Source: Thermohalobaculum sp963822985 (GTDB lineage Bacteria; Pseudomonadota; Alphaproteobacteria; Rhodobacterales; Rhodobacteraceae). Taken from it: 64,000 nucleotides of DNA. The notes beneath the pieces were generated by a model. It searched no databases and was not told where the DNA came from. It was given only the letters and a program-made list of their open reading frames with translations. This document shows, one piece after another, positions 30,762 through 39,982 of this stretch (positions are counted from its first letter, which is position 1; each line of letters opens with the position of its first letter). The stretch lies in contig CAWGJU010000011.1 of the NCBI GenBank assembly GCA_963822985.1, positions 62,001 through 126,000 of the forward strand, read 5' to 3'. Position numbers and translations under genes: made by a program.

Positions 30762-32081
30762 CTAACGGCGCACGAACCGCGCGGCGAAGAATCCGTCGAC
30801 GCCGCCGAAATCGGCCCACTGGTCGGGCCGGGTCCGCAGCCGGCCGTCGACGACGAACTCGGGCGGGATCGCATCCTCCGGCGCGATCGGCGCGGGCGCA
30901 GCCTCTGGCGTGCGCGCCAGGAAGGCGTCGGCATGCGCCTCGCCCTCCTCGCGGAACAGCGAGCAGGTGCAGAAGACCAGCGCGCCGCCGGGCGCGAGCC
31001 AAGTAAAAGGCGCGGTCGAGCAGCCGCGCGCTGCAGCACCGCCAGTTCGGCCAGACCCGAGCCGTCGGCGCGGTGCGGCAGGTCGGGATGGCGCCGGATC
31101 GTGCCCGTCGCCGTGCAGGGCGCGTCGAGCAGCATGGCGTCGAAGGGCGCCTCGGGCGTCCATTCCAGCGCGTCGGCGACCACGGTCTCGGCCGCCAGGC
31201 CGGTGCGGCGCAGGTTGTCGCCCAGCCGCTGCATCCGCGCCTCGGAGATGTCGAGCGCGGTGACGCGGGCGCCGGCGGCGGCGAGCTGCATCGTCTTGCC
31301 GCCGGGTGCGGCGCAGAGGTCGAGCACGCGCTGGCCCCGCGGCTCGGCGACCAGCCGCGCGGGCAGGGCGGCGGCGGCGTCCTGCACCCACCAGGCGCCC
31401 GCGGCATAGCCCGGCTGCGCCGAGAGCTGTGGCCGGTCCGCCAGCCGCAAGCTGCCGGCCGGCAGCAGCCGCGCGCCCAGTTCGCTCGCCAGCGCCTCGG
31501 CGTCGGCCGGGCGGGCTTGGGCGTAAGGTCGTGCGGCGCCGTCGCCAGATGCGCCCGAGCGATGGCGCGGGCGGTCTCGGCGCCCCAGTCGCGGGCCAGC
31601 AGCTCGGCCAGCCAACCGGTATGGTTCAGCGTGGCCGCGTCCTGGTCCGCGACGATGGCGGCGCCGCCCTCGGCCAGCCGCCGGCCGACGGCGTTGACCA
31701 GGCCCGCCAGGCGCGCCGTCGGCTTGGCCCCTTGGGCGAGGCGGACGGCGAGGTCGACCGCGGCATGCGGCGGCGTGCCGGCGAAGAGGAGCTCGGTCGC
31801 CATCAGGCGCAGGATCTGCCGCCCCGGCCCCGGCGGCGGGCGATCGACGAACCGGGCGAGCGCGTCGTCGACCTGGCCGAGCCGGCGCAGCGCCAGATCG
31901 GCGAGCCCGCGCGCCTCTGCGCGCTCGGGGCCGGAGCCGCCCTGCTCGTCCAGCATGCGCCGCGGCCAGCACCTCGTCGAGCAGCCGCAGCGCCGCGCGC
32001 CGCGCGCCGAGGCCCGGGACGTCGGCCGGGCGCGACGGCTTGGCGCTCGGCCCGGCGTTCCGGCCGGCGCGTCGCCCGCAT
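30762..32081 (-). CDS. rsmB: 16S rRNA (cytosine-967-C5)-methyltransferase RsmB
   Basis: About 440 residues. An N-terminal NusB-like RNA-binding domain (VPGLGARRAALRLLDEVLAA to LLARDWGAETARAIARAH) is joined to a SAM methyltransferase domain: VLDLCAAPGGKTMQLAAAGA for SAM, DAPCTATGTIRRHPD with the first conserved Cys, and VFCTCSLFREEGE with the catalytic Cys. It ends GFFAARFVRR. Frame shifts near 32020, 31965, 31500, 31330 and 31005. The ATG at 32081 overlaps the htpX stop (TGATG), giving coupled translation; the htpX-rsmB order is common in this class. It modifies C967 of 16S rRNA. Confidence 0.9.
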
Positions 32082-33077
32082 CAGGCGGCTCTCGCCGGCC
32101 ACGGGCCCGTCCTGCCCTGGCCCTGGTTCGGCCCCGGCCCTGGCGGGTGTTCGGCGCGCCCCAGCGGCGCGGGGCCGCCTCGGCCAAGGCCGGGTTCGGT
32201 CGCGGGTCGGCGCCGTGCCGCCGATGCCCATCTCGGCCGCCTGGCGCTTCAGCGCCTCGATGCGGTTGGCCGGGTTCGGGTGCGTCGAGAACAAATTGTC
32301 CATCCGCGCGCCCGAGAGCGGGTTGACGATGAAGAGATGCGCCGATGCCGGGTCGCGCTCGGCTGTCGGCATCTCGACGCGGCGCGCCATGGCCGAGATC
32401 TTGCCCAGCGCCGAGGCGAGCCACAGCGGGTTGCCGCAGATCTCGCCGCCCATCCGGTCGGCCGAGTACTCGCGCGTCCGGCTGATCGTCATCTGGATCA
32501 GCATGGCGGCCAAGGGCGCCAGGATCACCGACAGCAGCAGGCCGATGATGCCGAGGCCCCCGCGGTCGCGGTCGCCGCCCATGCCGCCGAAGAAGAAGCC
32601 GAACTGCGCCAGCATCGAGATCGCGCCCGCCACCGTCGCCGCCACCGTCATGATCAGCGTGTCGCGGTTCTTCACATGCGCCAGCTCGTGCGCCATCACG
32701 CCGGCCAGCTCCTCGCGCGAAAGCGAGCGGATCAGCCCCGTCGTCGCCGCCACGGCGGCGTTCTCCGGGTTGCGCCCCGTCGCGAAGGCGTTCGGCTGGT
32801 CGCTCTCGATGATGTAGACGCCCGGCATCGGCAGCTCGGCCTTGCGCGCCAGCTCCTCGATCAGGCCGTGGAACTCGGGCGCCGAGGCCCGCGTCACCGG
32901 CCGCGCCCGGTGCACGCGCAGCGCCAGCTTGTCCGAGTTCCAATAGGCGTAGGCGTTGGTGCCGACCGCGAAGACCAGCGCGATCAGCGCGCCGCCCGTG
33001 CCGCCGATCAGATAGCCGACGCCCAGGAACAGCGCCGTCATGGCGGCCAGCAGCATGCCCGTCTTGACGATGTTCAT
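32081..33077 (-). CDS. htpX: Membrane zinc metalloprotease HtpX
   Basis: About 330-residue inner-membrane protease of family M48B. Two N-terminal helices (LLAAMTALFLGVGYLIGG, LIALVFAVGTNAYAYW) are followed by the active site VMAHELAHVKNRD (HEXXH), two further helices, and SRTREYSADRMGGE supplying the third zinc ligand. The C-terminal STHPNPANRIEAL is conserved. The last ~50 residues are Pro/Arg-rich low complexity; a frame shift near 32150 leads to the end GPWPARAA. HtpX degrades misfolded membrane proteins alongside FtsH and is heat-shock controlled in many bacteria; rpoH2 lies 29 kb away. The stop overlaps the rsmB start. Confidence 0.93.
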
Positions 33078-33140
33078 CTTGTCCCCTTTGCAGGAAAACC
33101 CCCGCGCCCTACCTTCTGCGCGGGCCTTGCCGAGGTATAT

Positions 33141-33325
33141 ATGTCGGAAGCGAAACCCCTTGAAGATCTGCCCGCCGGCCGCGCGTCGCGCGCTGGCCGA
33201 GGCCGAGGAGCGCCGGCGCGCCGAGCCGCCGCTGAACCTGCCCCCCGAGCGCGGCGGCCGCAAGGGCCCCGAGCCCGTCGCGCTATGGCGACTGGGAGAA
33301 GAACGGCCTCGCCGTCGATTTTTGA
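33141..33325 (+). CDS. DUF1674 / SDHAF4-like protein (succinate dehydrogenase assembly factor)
   Basis: Small protein of about 61 residues read across two frame shifts (near 33178 and 33284). MSEAKPLEDLP, LAEAEERRRAEPPLNLPPE and GGRKGPEPV precede the C-terminal signature YGDWEKNGLAVDF, which is the diagnostic end of the DUF1674/SDHAF4 family. In eukaryotes SDHAF4 (Sdh8) binds flavinylated SdhA and guards it until complex II is assembled; bacterial members are presumed to act alike. A GAGG ribosome site precedes the ATG. Divergent from htpX, with 63 bases between starts, an arrangement common in alphaproteobacteria. Confidence 0.8.
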
Positions 33326-33371
33326 GGCGGCCGAACGGGCGGAGTCGGGCCCATGCGAGGCGTCCACGCGT

Positions 33372-33390
33372 AGACGCTTTTCAAGCGTCT
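33372..33390 (+). terminator. Perfect 8-bp hairpin downstream of the SDHAF4-like gene
   Basis: AGACGCTT-TTC-AAGCGTCT forms a perfect 8-bp stem with a three-base loop, 46 bases after the stop at 33325. It lacks a following T-run, so it is either a weak or Rho-assisted terminator, an mRNA 3' end stabiliser, or a dyad operator. Confidence 0.45.
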
Positions 33391-33654
33391 GAATATGCTA
33401 GCTATTCTTCGCGTGTCCCGTTTTGGGGCGGCGCTCGACGTTCGATCGGCGAGCGGAGGAAGCGATTTTGGCGCGCCCTGAGCGACCTGGCGCTTCCGCC
33501 GGTATGCCGGTCCGAAACCGCCGTCCTGCCGCCCTCGTCCGAGGCCCGGAAAGACCCCATCTGAGACTCTCCTGTACATGCCACGAATGACCGATCCGAT
33601 CTATCCGTTGCTCTCGCCGCCAAAAGCCAAGACAGAACTTGCGGCGTGAGCCAC

Positions 33655-33683
33655 GGGCACAATCACATAAAATTCGTGTGCCC
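33655..33683 (-). terminator. Hairpin downstream of the LprI-like gene
   Basis: GGGCACA and TGTGCCC flank a 15-base AT-rich loop, 19 bases past the stop of the minus-strand gene at 33703. No clean T-run follows on the minus strand. The position suggests transcript termination or 3' protection. Confidence 0.35.
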
Positions 33684-33702
33684 CATCCCCCTCTAAATCG
33701 GC

Positions 33703-34407
33703 TCAGTTGCAGACGACCTCCCCCAGTCCGATGCTGTCATAGGCTCCCGGCAACGCGCTGCGCCCGGACATCGGGAAATGGATCTCGGTCAGCGCCGCCC
33801 GCGCGCCGCAGAACATCTTGCAGGCGTCGAACGGCGCCGCAAGCAGCACCACCTCGCCGCCCTGCGGCACCAGCGTCAGCTGGCAGCCTTCCACGCTGCC
33901 CACGTATCCCGTCGCGGTCCGCTGCGCCCCGCGCACTTCGACGCTGCAACTGTGGCCCCCACCCTGAATCGAAAGAACCTCGAAGTCGGCGGCGCCGCCG
34001 CGATCACGGACGACCAGGGAATTGGCTCCGCCACGGGCGCAGTAGAGGCCTGTCACGCCCCCGGAGGCCACCGGCGCCGGGCCGCCCCCGCCGGATTGCA
34101 GCTCGGCAAGGCGCCGCAGCATCCGGTCGTTGAGGCAGGCGGCGTTGCTGCCGCAGGCGTCACGCTGGCCAATCCAGGCGACCTGCGCCGCCTTGATCTG
34201 CTGGCGTCCGGCCGGCGAGGCGGCGGCGCGCGCCGCGCCGTAGGCCGCCGCGAGCTGGCTGTCGAGCTGCGACAGCTCCACCGAGGCGCAGATGGCGTGC
34301 TCGGTCGGCGTGCCGGCCCTGGCGCAATCGAAGCTCGGCGGCCCGGCCCTCCCCTGCGATGCAATCAACAGGGCAGAGGCCAGCACCGCAATGAAAATCA
34401 GTTTCAT
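33703..34407 (-). CDS. LprI-like (DUF1311) secreted protein
   Basis: Intact 234-residue exported protein. The signal peptide FIAVLASALLIASQGRA is followed by an LprI/DUF1311 domain (residues about 25-105): FDCARAGTPTEHAICAS, LSQLDSQLAAAYGAA, IKAAQVAWIGQRDACG and CLNDRMLRRLAELQ, with the conserved cysteines and tryptophan. The C-terminal ~110 residues carry four more Cys (YCARG, HSCSV, EGCQL, CKMFCGA) and may be a separate disulfide-bonded domain. Mycobacterial LprI inhibits lysozyme; most relatives are uncharacterised. ATG at 34407 starts the signal peptide; an upstream ATG would spoil it. Confidence 0.83.
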   Translation of the reverse strand: MKLIFIAVLASALLIASQGRAGPPSFDCARAGTPTEHAICASVELSQLDSQLAAAYGAARAAASPAGRQQIKAAQVAWIGQRDACGSNAACLNDRMLRRLAELQSGGGGPAPVASGGVTGLYCARGGANSLVVRDRGGAADFEVLSIQGGGHSCSVEVRGAQRTATGYVGSVEGCQLTLVPQGGEVVLLAAPFDACKMFCGARAALTEIHFPMSGRSALPGAYDSIGLGEVVCN

Positions 34408-34662
34408 GCTATTTCTCCGTTCGCTGGCGTTAATACGCCGAAGGCTAGCCATTGAGACACGGTTCCCGCAATGCTGACATCAGTCTAATGACCGGAGTTC
34501 CGCACTACAGACCTCCTACAGCGCCAGCTATCGCGCAGGAACGGGACGGGACTGATCTGCCTCCCATCACCCACGTGACACCCTTGCCCCTGCGCCCGCG
34601 TTGCGCTTGCAAAGCGGCTCGCTATGTTCCAGAGGGTGCCGCGGGGCTTGCGAGGTATTGTC

Positions 34663-35651
34663 ATGGATGGTGGAAAATTGAACGCGATGGAGCGGCCGAC
34701 GGTCGACGTCTCGGTCCGCGAGGCGTTCGGGATCGACACGGACATGGTCGTGAAGGGCTTTGCCGAGCCGACCGAGCGGGTGCCGGCCTTTGACGACGCC
34801 TATCGCTTCGACCGGGACACGACGCTCGCCATCCTCGCCGGCTTCGCCCACAACCGGCGCGTCATGATCCAGGGCTATCACGGCACCGGCAAGTCGACGC
34901 ATATCGAGCAGGTGGCGGCGCGCCTCAACTGGCAGTGCGTGCGCGTCAACCTCGACAGCCACATCAGCCGCATCGACCTGATCGGCAAGGACGCGATCAA
35001 GCTGAAGGACGGCGTGCAGGTCACCGAGTTCCAGGAGGGCATCCTGCCCTGGGCGCTGCGCACGCCGACGGCCATCGTCTTCGACGAGTACGATGCCGGG
35101 CGGCCCGGACGTGATGTTCGTCATCCAGCGCGTGCTCGAGGTCGACGGCAAGCTGACGCTGCTCGACCAGAACCAGGTGATCCACCCGCACCCCTCGTTC
35201 CGGCTGTTCGCCACGGCGAACACCGTGGGGCTGGGCGACACGACGGGCCTCTACCACGGCACGCAGCAGATCAACCAGGGCCAGATGGACCGCTGGTCGA
35301 TCGTCACCACGCTGAACTACCTGGCCGCACGCCGCCGAGACGGAAATCGTGCTGGCCAAGGCGCCCGAGTACCGCAACGGGCGGGAGAAGATCATCCGCC
35401 AGATGGTCACGGTGGCCGAGCTCAGCCGCAACGCCTTCATGAACGGCGATATCTCCACCGTCATGTCGCCGCGCACGGTCATCACCTGGGCGCAGAACGC
35501 GGAGATCTTCGGGCGCGACTACGGCTTTGCGTTCCGCCTGACGTTCCTCAACAAATGCGACGAGCTCGAGCGCGAGACGGTGGCCGAGATCTATCAGAAG
35601 TGCTTCGGCGAGGAGCTGCCCGAGAGCGCCGCGTCCGTCAGCCTGGGGTGA
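34663..35651 (+). CDS. cobS: Aerobic cobaltochelatase subunit CobS
   Basis: About 330-residue AAA+ ATPase of the cobaltochelatase. The family start PTVDVSVREAFGIDTDMVVK, Walker A GYHGTGKSTHIEQ, Walker B TAIVFDEYDA, and the sensor region FRLFATANTVGLGD are all clear. Frame shifts near 35098 and 35332. With CobT it forms the chaperone rings that drive ATP-dependent insertion of Co2+ into hydrogenobyrinic a,c-diamide by CobN in the aerobic cobalamin pathway. ATG at 34663 follows GAGG and matches the family start. The 255 bp upstream show no recognisable B12-box riboswitch. cobT follows by 31 bases; cobN is not in the window. Confidence 0.93.
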
Positions 35652-35682
35652 GGCCGCGCCGCGAGGCCCCCAGCGAGGCCCT

Positions 35683-37569
35683 ATGAACAAGAAGATCGAG
35701 AACCCGTCAGATCCGTTCAAGAAGGCGCTGGGCGAGGCGACGCGCGCGCTCGCCGGCAGCGAGGAGATCGAGGTCACCTATTCGGCCGACCCGCCCGGGC
35801 GAACGAATGCCGGCTTCCGCCTGCCGCAGGTCAGCCGCCGGCTGACGCGCCAGGAAGTGCTGCTGGCGCGCGGCACGGCCGACGCCTACGCGCTGCGCGA
35901 GCGCTTTCACAACGTCGACACGAACGCCCGCTACTGCCCGCCCGGCGAGACGGCGCGCGAGATCTTCGACGCGCTCGAGACGGCGCGCTGCGAGGCGATC
36001 GGCGCCCGCGCCATGCCGGGCGTGGCCGACAATCTCGACGCCAAGCTGGCGAGCATCGCCGAGAAGCAGGGCTATGCCGGCATGCGCACCACGACTGACG
36101 CGCCCATGCACGAGGCCGCGGCCCTGATGCTGCGCAAGGCGGTGACCGGACGGGCGCTGCCCAAGGGCTCGGAGCATCTCGTCGAGATCTGGCAGGATTT
36201 CTTCGACCAGCACCTTGGCGGCAGCCTCGACGACATCGGCGCGACGCTGGAGGACCAGGCGGCCTTCGCGCGGCGCGCCCGCCAGATCATCGACGAGCTT
36301 GGCTATGGCGACCAGCTGGGCGACGACCCGGACCGCGAGGACCAGGAGGACCTGGACAGCGAGTCCGAGGACACGCAGGACCAGGAGAGCCAGGAAGGCG
36401 AGCAGGGCGGCGACGACGAGGGCCAGGAGGACGAGTACCTGCCCGACGACATGCGCGGCGAGCAGGAGGACTCGAGCCAGACCGAGGTGTCGCTCGACGA
36501 GTCCGATGCCGAGATGGACGAGATGGAGGCCGTCGAGGCCGACGACGCCATGCCGCCCTCCGAGCGCAAGGAGCCGGGCTCGGTCTCGGACGCCGACCCG
36601 CACTACAAGGTCTATTCGCAGAAGTTCGACGAGGTGGTGTCGGCCGAGGAGCTAAGCGACGCGGACGAGCTCGAGCGGCTGCGCGCCTATCTAGACAAGC
36701 AGCTCGAGCCGCTGAAGGGCGCCGTCTCGCGGCTGGCCAACCGGCTGCAGCGGCGGCTGCAGGCGCAGCAGTCGCGCAGCTGGGAGTTCGACCGCGAGGA
36801 GGGGATGCTGGACGCCGGCCGGCTGGCCCGCGTGGTGGTGAACCCGACGACGCCGCTGAGCTTCAAGGTCGAGAAGGACACCGAGTTCCGCGATACGGTG
36901 GTGTCGCTGCTGATCGACAATTCCGGCTCGATGCGGGGGCGGCCGATCTCCATTGCCGCCATCTCGGCCGACGTGCTGGCCCGCACGCTCGAGCGCTGCC
37001 AGGTCAAGGTCGAGATCCTGGGCTTCACCACGCGGGCCTGGAAGGGCGGCGAGGCGCGCGAGGACTGGCTGGCGCATGGCCGGCCGGTGAACCCGGGGCG
37101 GCTGAACGATCTGCGCCACATCATCTACAAGGACGCGGACGCGCCCTGGCGGCGCACGCGCAACAACCTCGGCCTGATGATGCGCGAGGGATTGCTGAAG
37201 GAGAATATCGACGGCGAGGCGCTGGAATGGGCCTATCGGCGGCTCGTGCACCGGCCCGAGGCGCGGCGCATCCTGATGGTGATCTCGGACGGCGCGCCGG
37301 TCGACGATTCCACGCTGTCGGTGAATGCCTCGAACTATCTCGAGCGGCATCTGCGCGACGTCATCGCCATGATCGAGCGGCGGCGCGGCGTCGAGCTGGT
37401 CGCCATCGGCATCGGCCACGACGTGACGCGCTATTACCAACGCGCCGTGACGATCACCGACGCCGAGCAGCTGGCCGGCGCCCTGACCGAGCAGCTGGCG
37501 GCGTTGTTCGACACCAACCCGCGCGCCCGGAGCCGCGCGCAGAAGCGCTTCGGGCGGCGCGCGGCCTGA
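35683..37569 (+). CDS. cobT: Cobaltochelatase subunit CobT
   Basis: Intact 628-residue partner of CobS. The N-terminal helical domain (residues 1-210: VSRRLTRQEVLLARGTADAY, RFHNVDTNARYCPPGETARE) is followed by a highly acidic low-complexity linker (about 220-310, rich in Glu, Asp and Gln), and a C-terminal von Willebrand A domain with a MIDAS motif LIDNSGSMRG, then DGAPVDDST. The linker and MIDAS metal site are family features. CobS and CobT form stacked hexamers that act on CobN. The length is typical. Same operon as cobS. Confidence 0.95.
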   Translation: MNKKIENPSDPFKKALGEATRALAGSEEIEVTYSADPPGRTNAGFRLPQVSRRLTRQEVLLARGTADAYALRERFHNVDTNARYCPPGETAREIFDALETARCEAIGARAMPGVADNLDAKLASIAEKQGYAGMRTTTDAPMHEAAALMLRKAVTGRALPKGSEHLVEIWQDFFDQHLGGSLDDIGATLEDQAAFARRARQIIDELGYGDQLGDDPDREDQEDLDSESEDTQDQESQEGEQGGDDEGQEDEYLPDDMRGEQEDSSQTEVSLDESDAEMDEMEAVEADDAMPPSERKEPGSVSDADPHYKVYSQKFDEVVSAEELSDADELERLRAYLDKQLEPLKGAVSRLANRLQRRLQAQQSRSWEFDREEGMLDAGRLARVVVNPTTPLSFKVEKDTEFRDTVVSLLIDNSGSMRGRPISIAAISADVLARTLERCQVKVEILGFTTRAWKGGEAREDWLAHGRPVNPGRLNDLRHIIYKDADAPWRRTRNNLGLMMREGLLKENIDGEALEWAYRRLVHRPEARRILMVISDGAPVDDSTLSVNASNYLERHLRDVIAMIERRRGVELVAIGIGHDVTRYYQRAVTITDAEQLAGALTEQLAALFDTNPRARSRAQKRFGRRAA

Positions 37570-37633
37570 CGGCCGGCGGAACGCCGGGGCGTCCGGCGCG
37601 TCATCAACACCCCAGCAGCGCGGAGGATCGGCC

Positions 37634-38302
37634 ATGCCCACGCTTTTCATCACTGGTGCATCCTCGGGGATCGGCGCGGCGACGGCGCGCGCCGCGGTCG
37701 CCGAGGGGTGGAACGTCGGCCTGTTGGCGCGCAGTGCCGACAAGCTGTCGGCGCTGGCCGGGGAACTGGGCGAGGCGGCGCTGGCCCTGCCGGGCGACGC
37801 GACTGATCTGGGGCAGCAGGAGGGCGCGATGGCCCGTCTGGTGGAGCGCTTCGGCGGGCTCGACGCGGCCTTCGCCAATGCCGGCATGGGGCTGCAGCGT
37901 CCGGGCATCGAGGAAGGCGATCCGGCGGAATGGCGGCGGCTGGTCGACCTGAACGTCATGGCGGTGCTCTACACAGCCCGCGTCGCCTTTCCCGAGCTGC
38001 GCAAAACGCGCGGCCATCTGGTGATGACCGGCTCGGCGGCGGGGCGCAGGCACATCAAGGGGTCGATCTACGGCGCCACCAAATGGTTCGTGCACGGGCT
38101 GGCCGGCAACCTGGCCGACCAGATGCGCGAATGGGGCGGGCGCTGCGCGGTCATCTCGCCCGGTATGGTCAACACCGGCTTCTTCGACGAGGCCAAGCCC
38201 GAGAAGCTGCAGCCGGAGGACATCGCCGGCGCCGTGATGTTCGCGTTGCGGCAGGACCCGCGCGCCGATGTGCGCGAGATCCACGTCATGCCGACCGATT
38301 GA
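37634..38302 (+). CDS. Short-chain dehydrogenase/reductase
   Basis: Intact 222-residue classical SDR. Cofactor loop TGASSGIGAATARAA, NAG motif FANAGMG, and the active site S-Y-K as GSAAGRRHIKGSIYGATKW, followed by ISPGMVNTGFFDE. The residue after the second strand (LLARSADKL) has Arg, suggesting NADP(H) preference. No signal peptide. GCGGAGGATCGGCC precedes the ATG. It lies 64 bases after cobT and may be read through from it, but has no evident role in B12 synthesis. Substrate unknown. Confidence 0.88.
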   Translation: MPTLFITGASSGIGAATARAAVAEGWNVGLLARSADKLSALAGELGEAALALPGDATDLGQQEGAMARLVERFGGLDAAFANAGMGLQRPGIEEGDPAEWRRLVDLNVMAVLYTARVAFPELRKTRGHLVMTGSAAGRRHIKGSIYGATKWFVHGLAGNLADQMREWGGRCAVISPGMVNTGFFDEAKPEKLQPEDIAGAVMFALRQDPRADVREIHVMPTD

Positions 38303-38322
38303 GGCACTTGGCATGCCCCGTC

Positions 38323-38607
38323 TCAATAGCGGCGGATGGCTGAGAGCACGAAGCAGAGTCCGGCGATGGCGAAGAGTTCGGCGGCCAGGGGCCATTCGAG
38401 CAGGGTTTGGATACCCGGGTCCCATAGTGCCGGGCTGATGTGCCGCTCGATCGCCGGTTGCAGCTGTTGCAGGCTGTTCGGCGACAGCCAGAACCACCAT
38501 TCCCCGAGCGCGCTGAGCCTGAGGCCAGCTTCGCCCGAATTTGCGATATCGGATCCGAGAACGACAAACCCCAGCAACAGGAACGCAAGCCCGATAAATC
38601 GAAGCAC
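38323..38607 (-). CDS. Small two-helix membrane protein
   Basis: 94 residues with an N-terminal helix (IGLAFLLLGFVVLGSDIA) and a C-terminal helix (AAELFAIAGLCFVLSAIRR), joined by a ~50-residue periplasmic or cytoplasmic loop containing LGEWWFWLSPNSLQQL and LWDPGIQTLLEWP. This resembles small uncharacterised alphaproteobacterial proteins with a conserved W-P ending before the last helix. The hydrophobic ends and coherent loop support a real gene. Function unknown. It is convergent with the SDR gene, 20 bases apart. Confidence 0.7.
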   Translation of the reverse strand: MLRFIGLAFLLLGFVVLGSDIANSGEAGLRLSALGEWWFWLSPNSLQQLQPAIERHISPALWDPGIQTLLEWPLAAELFAIAGLCFVLSAIRRY

Positions 38608-38754
38608 GGCGCATCTCCCCCCTCTGCGCCCCTGTTCCCATTCTGCACCCTATGCGTCTCTGCACCGCACGGCAAGTCCGGGGCAAGTCTGGGCAAGCGT
38701 TGAGTGGAAGGTCCGCGCCAGATCGGCATGATTGCCGAGAAGCGAGGAGAGACC

Positions 38755-39453
38755 ATGACGAGACGACCGCGCCGGAACCACAGCCCGGCCTTCAAGGCGA
38801 AGGTGGCCTTGGCCGGCATCCAGGGCGAGAAGACGCTGGCCGAGCTGGCTCAGCAATTCGACGTGCATCCGAACCAGATCTCGCAGTGGCGTACGCAGCT
38901 GCTCGAGCGCGCGTCGCGGGTCTTCGGTGATGCAGCGAAGAGCGAAGCGGCTGCGGCCGTGGACGTCAAGACGCTGCACTCGAAAATCGGCGAGCTGACG
39001 CTCGAGAACGATTTTTTATCCGGCGCGCTCGGGCCGAGGCCGGTCTGTTGGCGAGCGCAAGGCGATGATCGACCGGGCCCACCGGCTCGGCGTTGGCCGT
39101 CAGGCGAAGGCGCTCGGGATCAGCCGGGGCGGCGTCTGTACCTGGCGCGCCCGACTTCGGACACCGATCTGGTGCTGATGCGGCGGAATCGACGAGCTGC
39201 ACCTCGATTATCCCTTCGCCGGCAGCCGGATGCTGCAGGGCCTGCTGAAGGCGGAAGGCCATGAGGTCGGCCGTCTCCATGTCCCGACGCTGATGAAGAA
39301 GATGGGCATCGAGGCGCTCTATCGCCGCCCGTTCGTCATTGTCGCTCGGACCAATGGCGCGCCAATGGCTCACCGTCGAAGCCGGCCCCTGGACACAAGG
39401 TCTACCCCTACCTGCTGCGAAACATGGCGGTGACCCGGCTGAAACCAGGTCTA
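38755..39453 (+). mobile_element. Truncated IS3-family insertion sequence (orfA and 5' part of orfB)
   Basis: OrfA begins at 38755 with HSPAFKAKVALAGIQGEKTL, AELAQQFDVHPNQISQW and a leucine-zipper end LTLENDFLSGALG, typical of IS3-family OrfA. OrfB follows across frame shifts with KAMIDRAHRLGVGRQAKALG, LDYPFAGSRMLQGLLKAEGH, LHVPTLMKKMGIEALYRRP, then after an interposed segment of about 45 bases PGHKVYPYLLRNMAVTR. It stops there: the catalytic DDE core is missing because unrelated DNA begins near 39453. The element is therefore inactive. A run of six T at 39012-39017 lies at the orfA-orfB junction where IS3 elements normally frameshift. No terminal inverted repeats could be set. Confidence 0.82.
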
Positions 39454-39982
39454 CAGTTCGAGCTCGGATATGGTCCCCTTGAGACCGAGAAGCAGGCGGC
39501 CATTGGCGCTGCCGGGATCGTACACCCCGTCGCGATCGGCGATCAGGCAGCCGCGCAGCCCGCAAATGTCCAGCAGGGGATACCAATCGGAGCAGTTGCG
39601 CGCGAGCCGCGTCACGTCGATCGACAGGATCAGCCCGACCTCGCTGAGCCCAACCCGGCCGACGAGTTCCGGTGTAAGCCGCTGCGCCCGGCGGCAGACG
39701 CGCCGCTCAGGCCGAGATCAGCGTCGATCACGTCGATATCGGCCTCATGCCATCCGAGTTCGCGGGCGCGCTGGCGCGTACTGGAGCCGCAGGCTCTCCT
39801 GATTGCTCACGACCTGGTGCGGCATCGACTGCCGGATGTAGACGACCGCCCTGCGCTCCAGATGCGCCGAGGTGACCAGTTCGGACTTTTCGGAAGCCGT
39901 CCGCCAGAACAGCGGCGACGTCCTCGACGATCTGACGGCGCAGCACCAGCGGTGTCCAAAGATCTTTTTGTGTATTGCTCAT
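39451..39982 (-). pseudogene. Serine recombinase (resolvase domain), C-terminally truncated
   Basis: The minus strand encodes the N-terminal catalytic domain of a large serine recombinase: HLERRAVVYIRQSMPHQVV (catalytic Ser in RQS), QESLRLQYA, ELGWHEADIDVIDADLG, GLILSIDVTRLARNCSDWYPL, LIADRDGVYDPGSANGRLLL and GLKGTISELEL. The protein stops there, exactly where the helix linking to the DNA-binding domain should begin, and the IS3 fragment starts. Frame shifts near 39885, 39785 and 39690. About 45 residues upstream of the domain resemble nothing known. The catalytic half without a DNA-binding half should be inactive as a recombinase. Confidence 0.78.

Larger units (their letters stand above)
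33326..33702. other. Intergenic region with two hairpins, no gene seen
   Basis: About 375 bp without credible coding sequence between the SDHAF4-like gene and the convergent LprI-like gene. Two clear inverted repeats lie in it and are listed separately. The rest shows no family signature in any frame. Confidence 0.5.

Noticed and set aside
34408..34662. Cobalamin riboswitch upstream of cobS
   Set aside because: No B12-box-like sequence or the expected large pairing was visible; a covariance search would be decisive.
38323..38607. Small toxin or holin-like protein next to the mobile scar
   Set aside because: Two hydrophobic helices with a long conserved-looking loop fit a generic small membrane protein. 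No partner antitoxin or phage gene is nearby.
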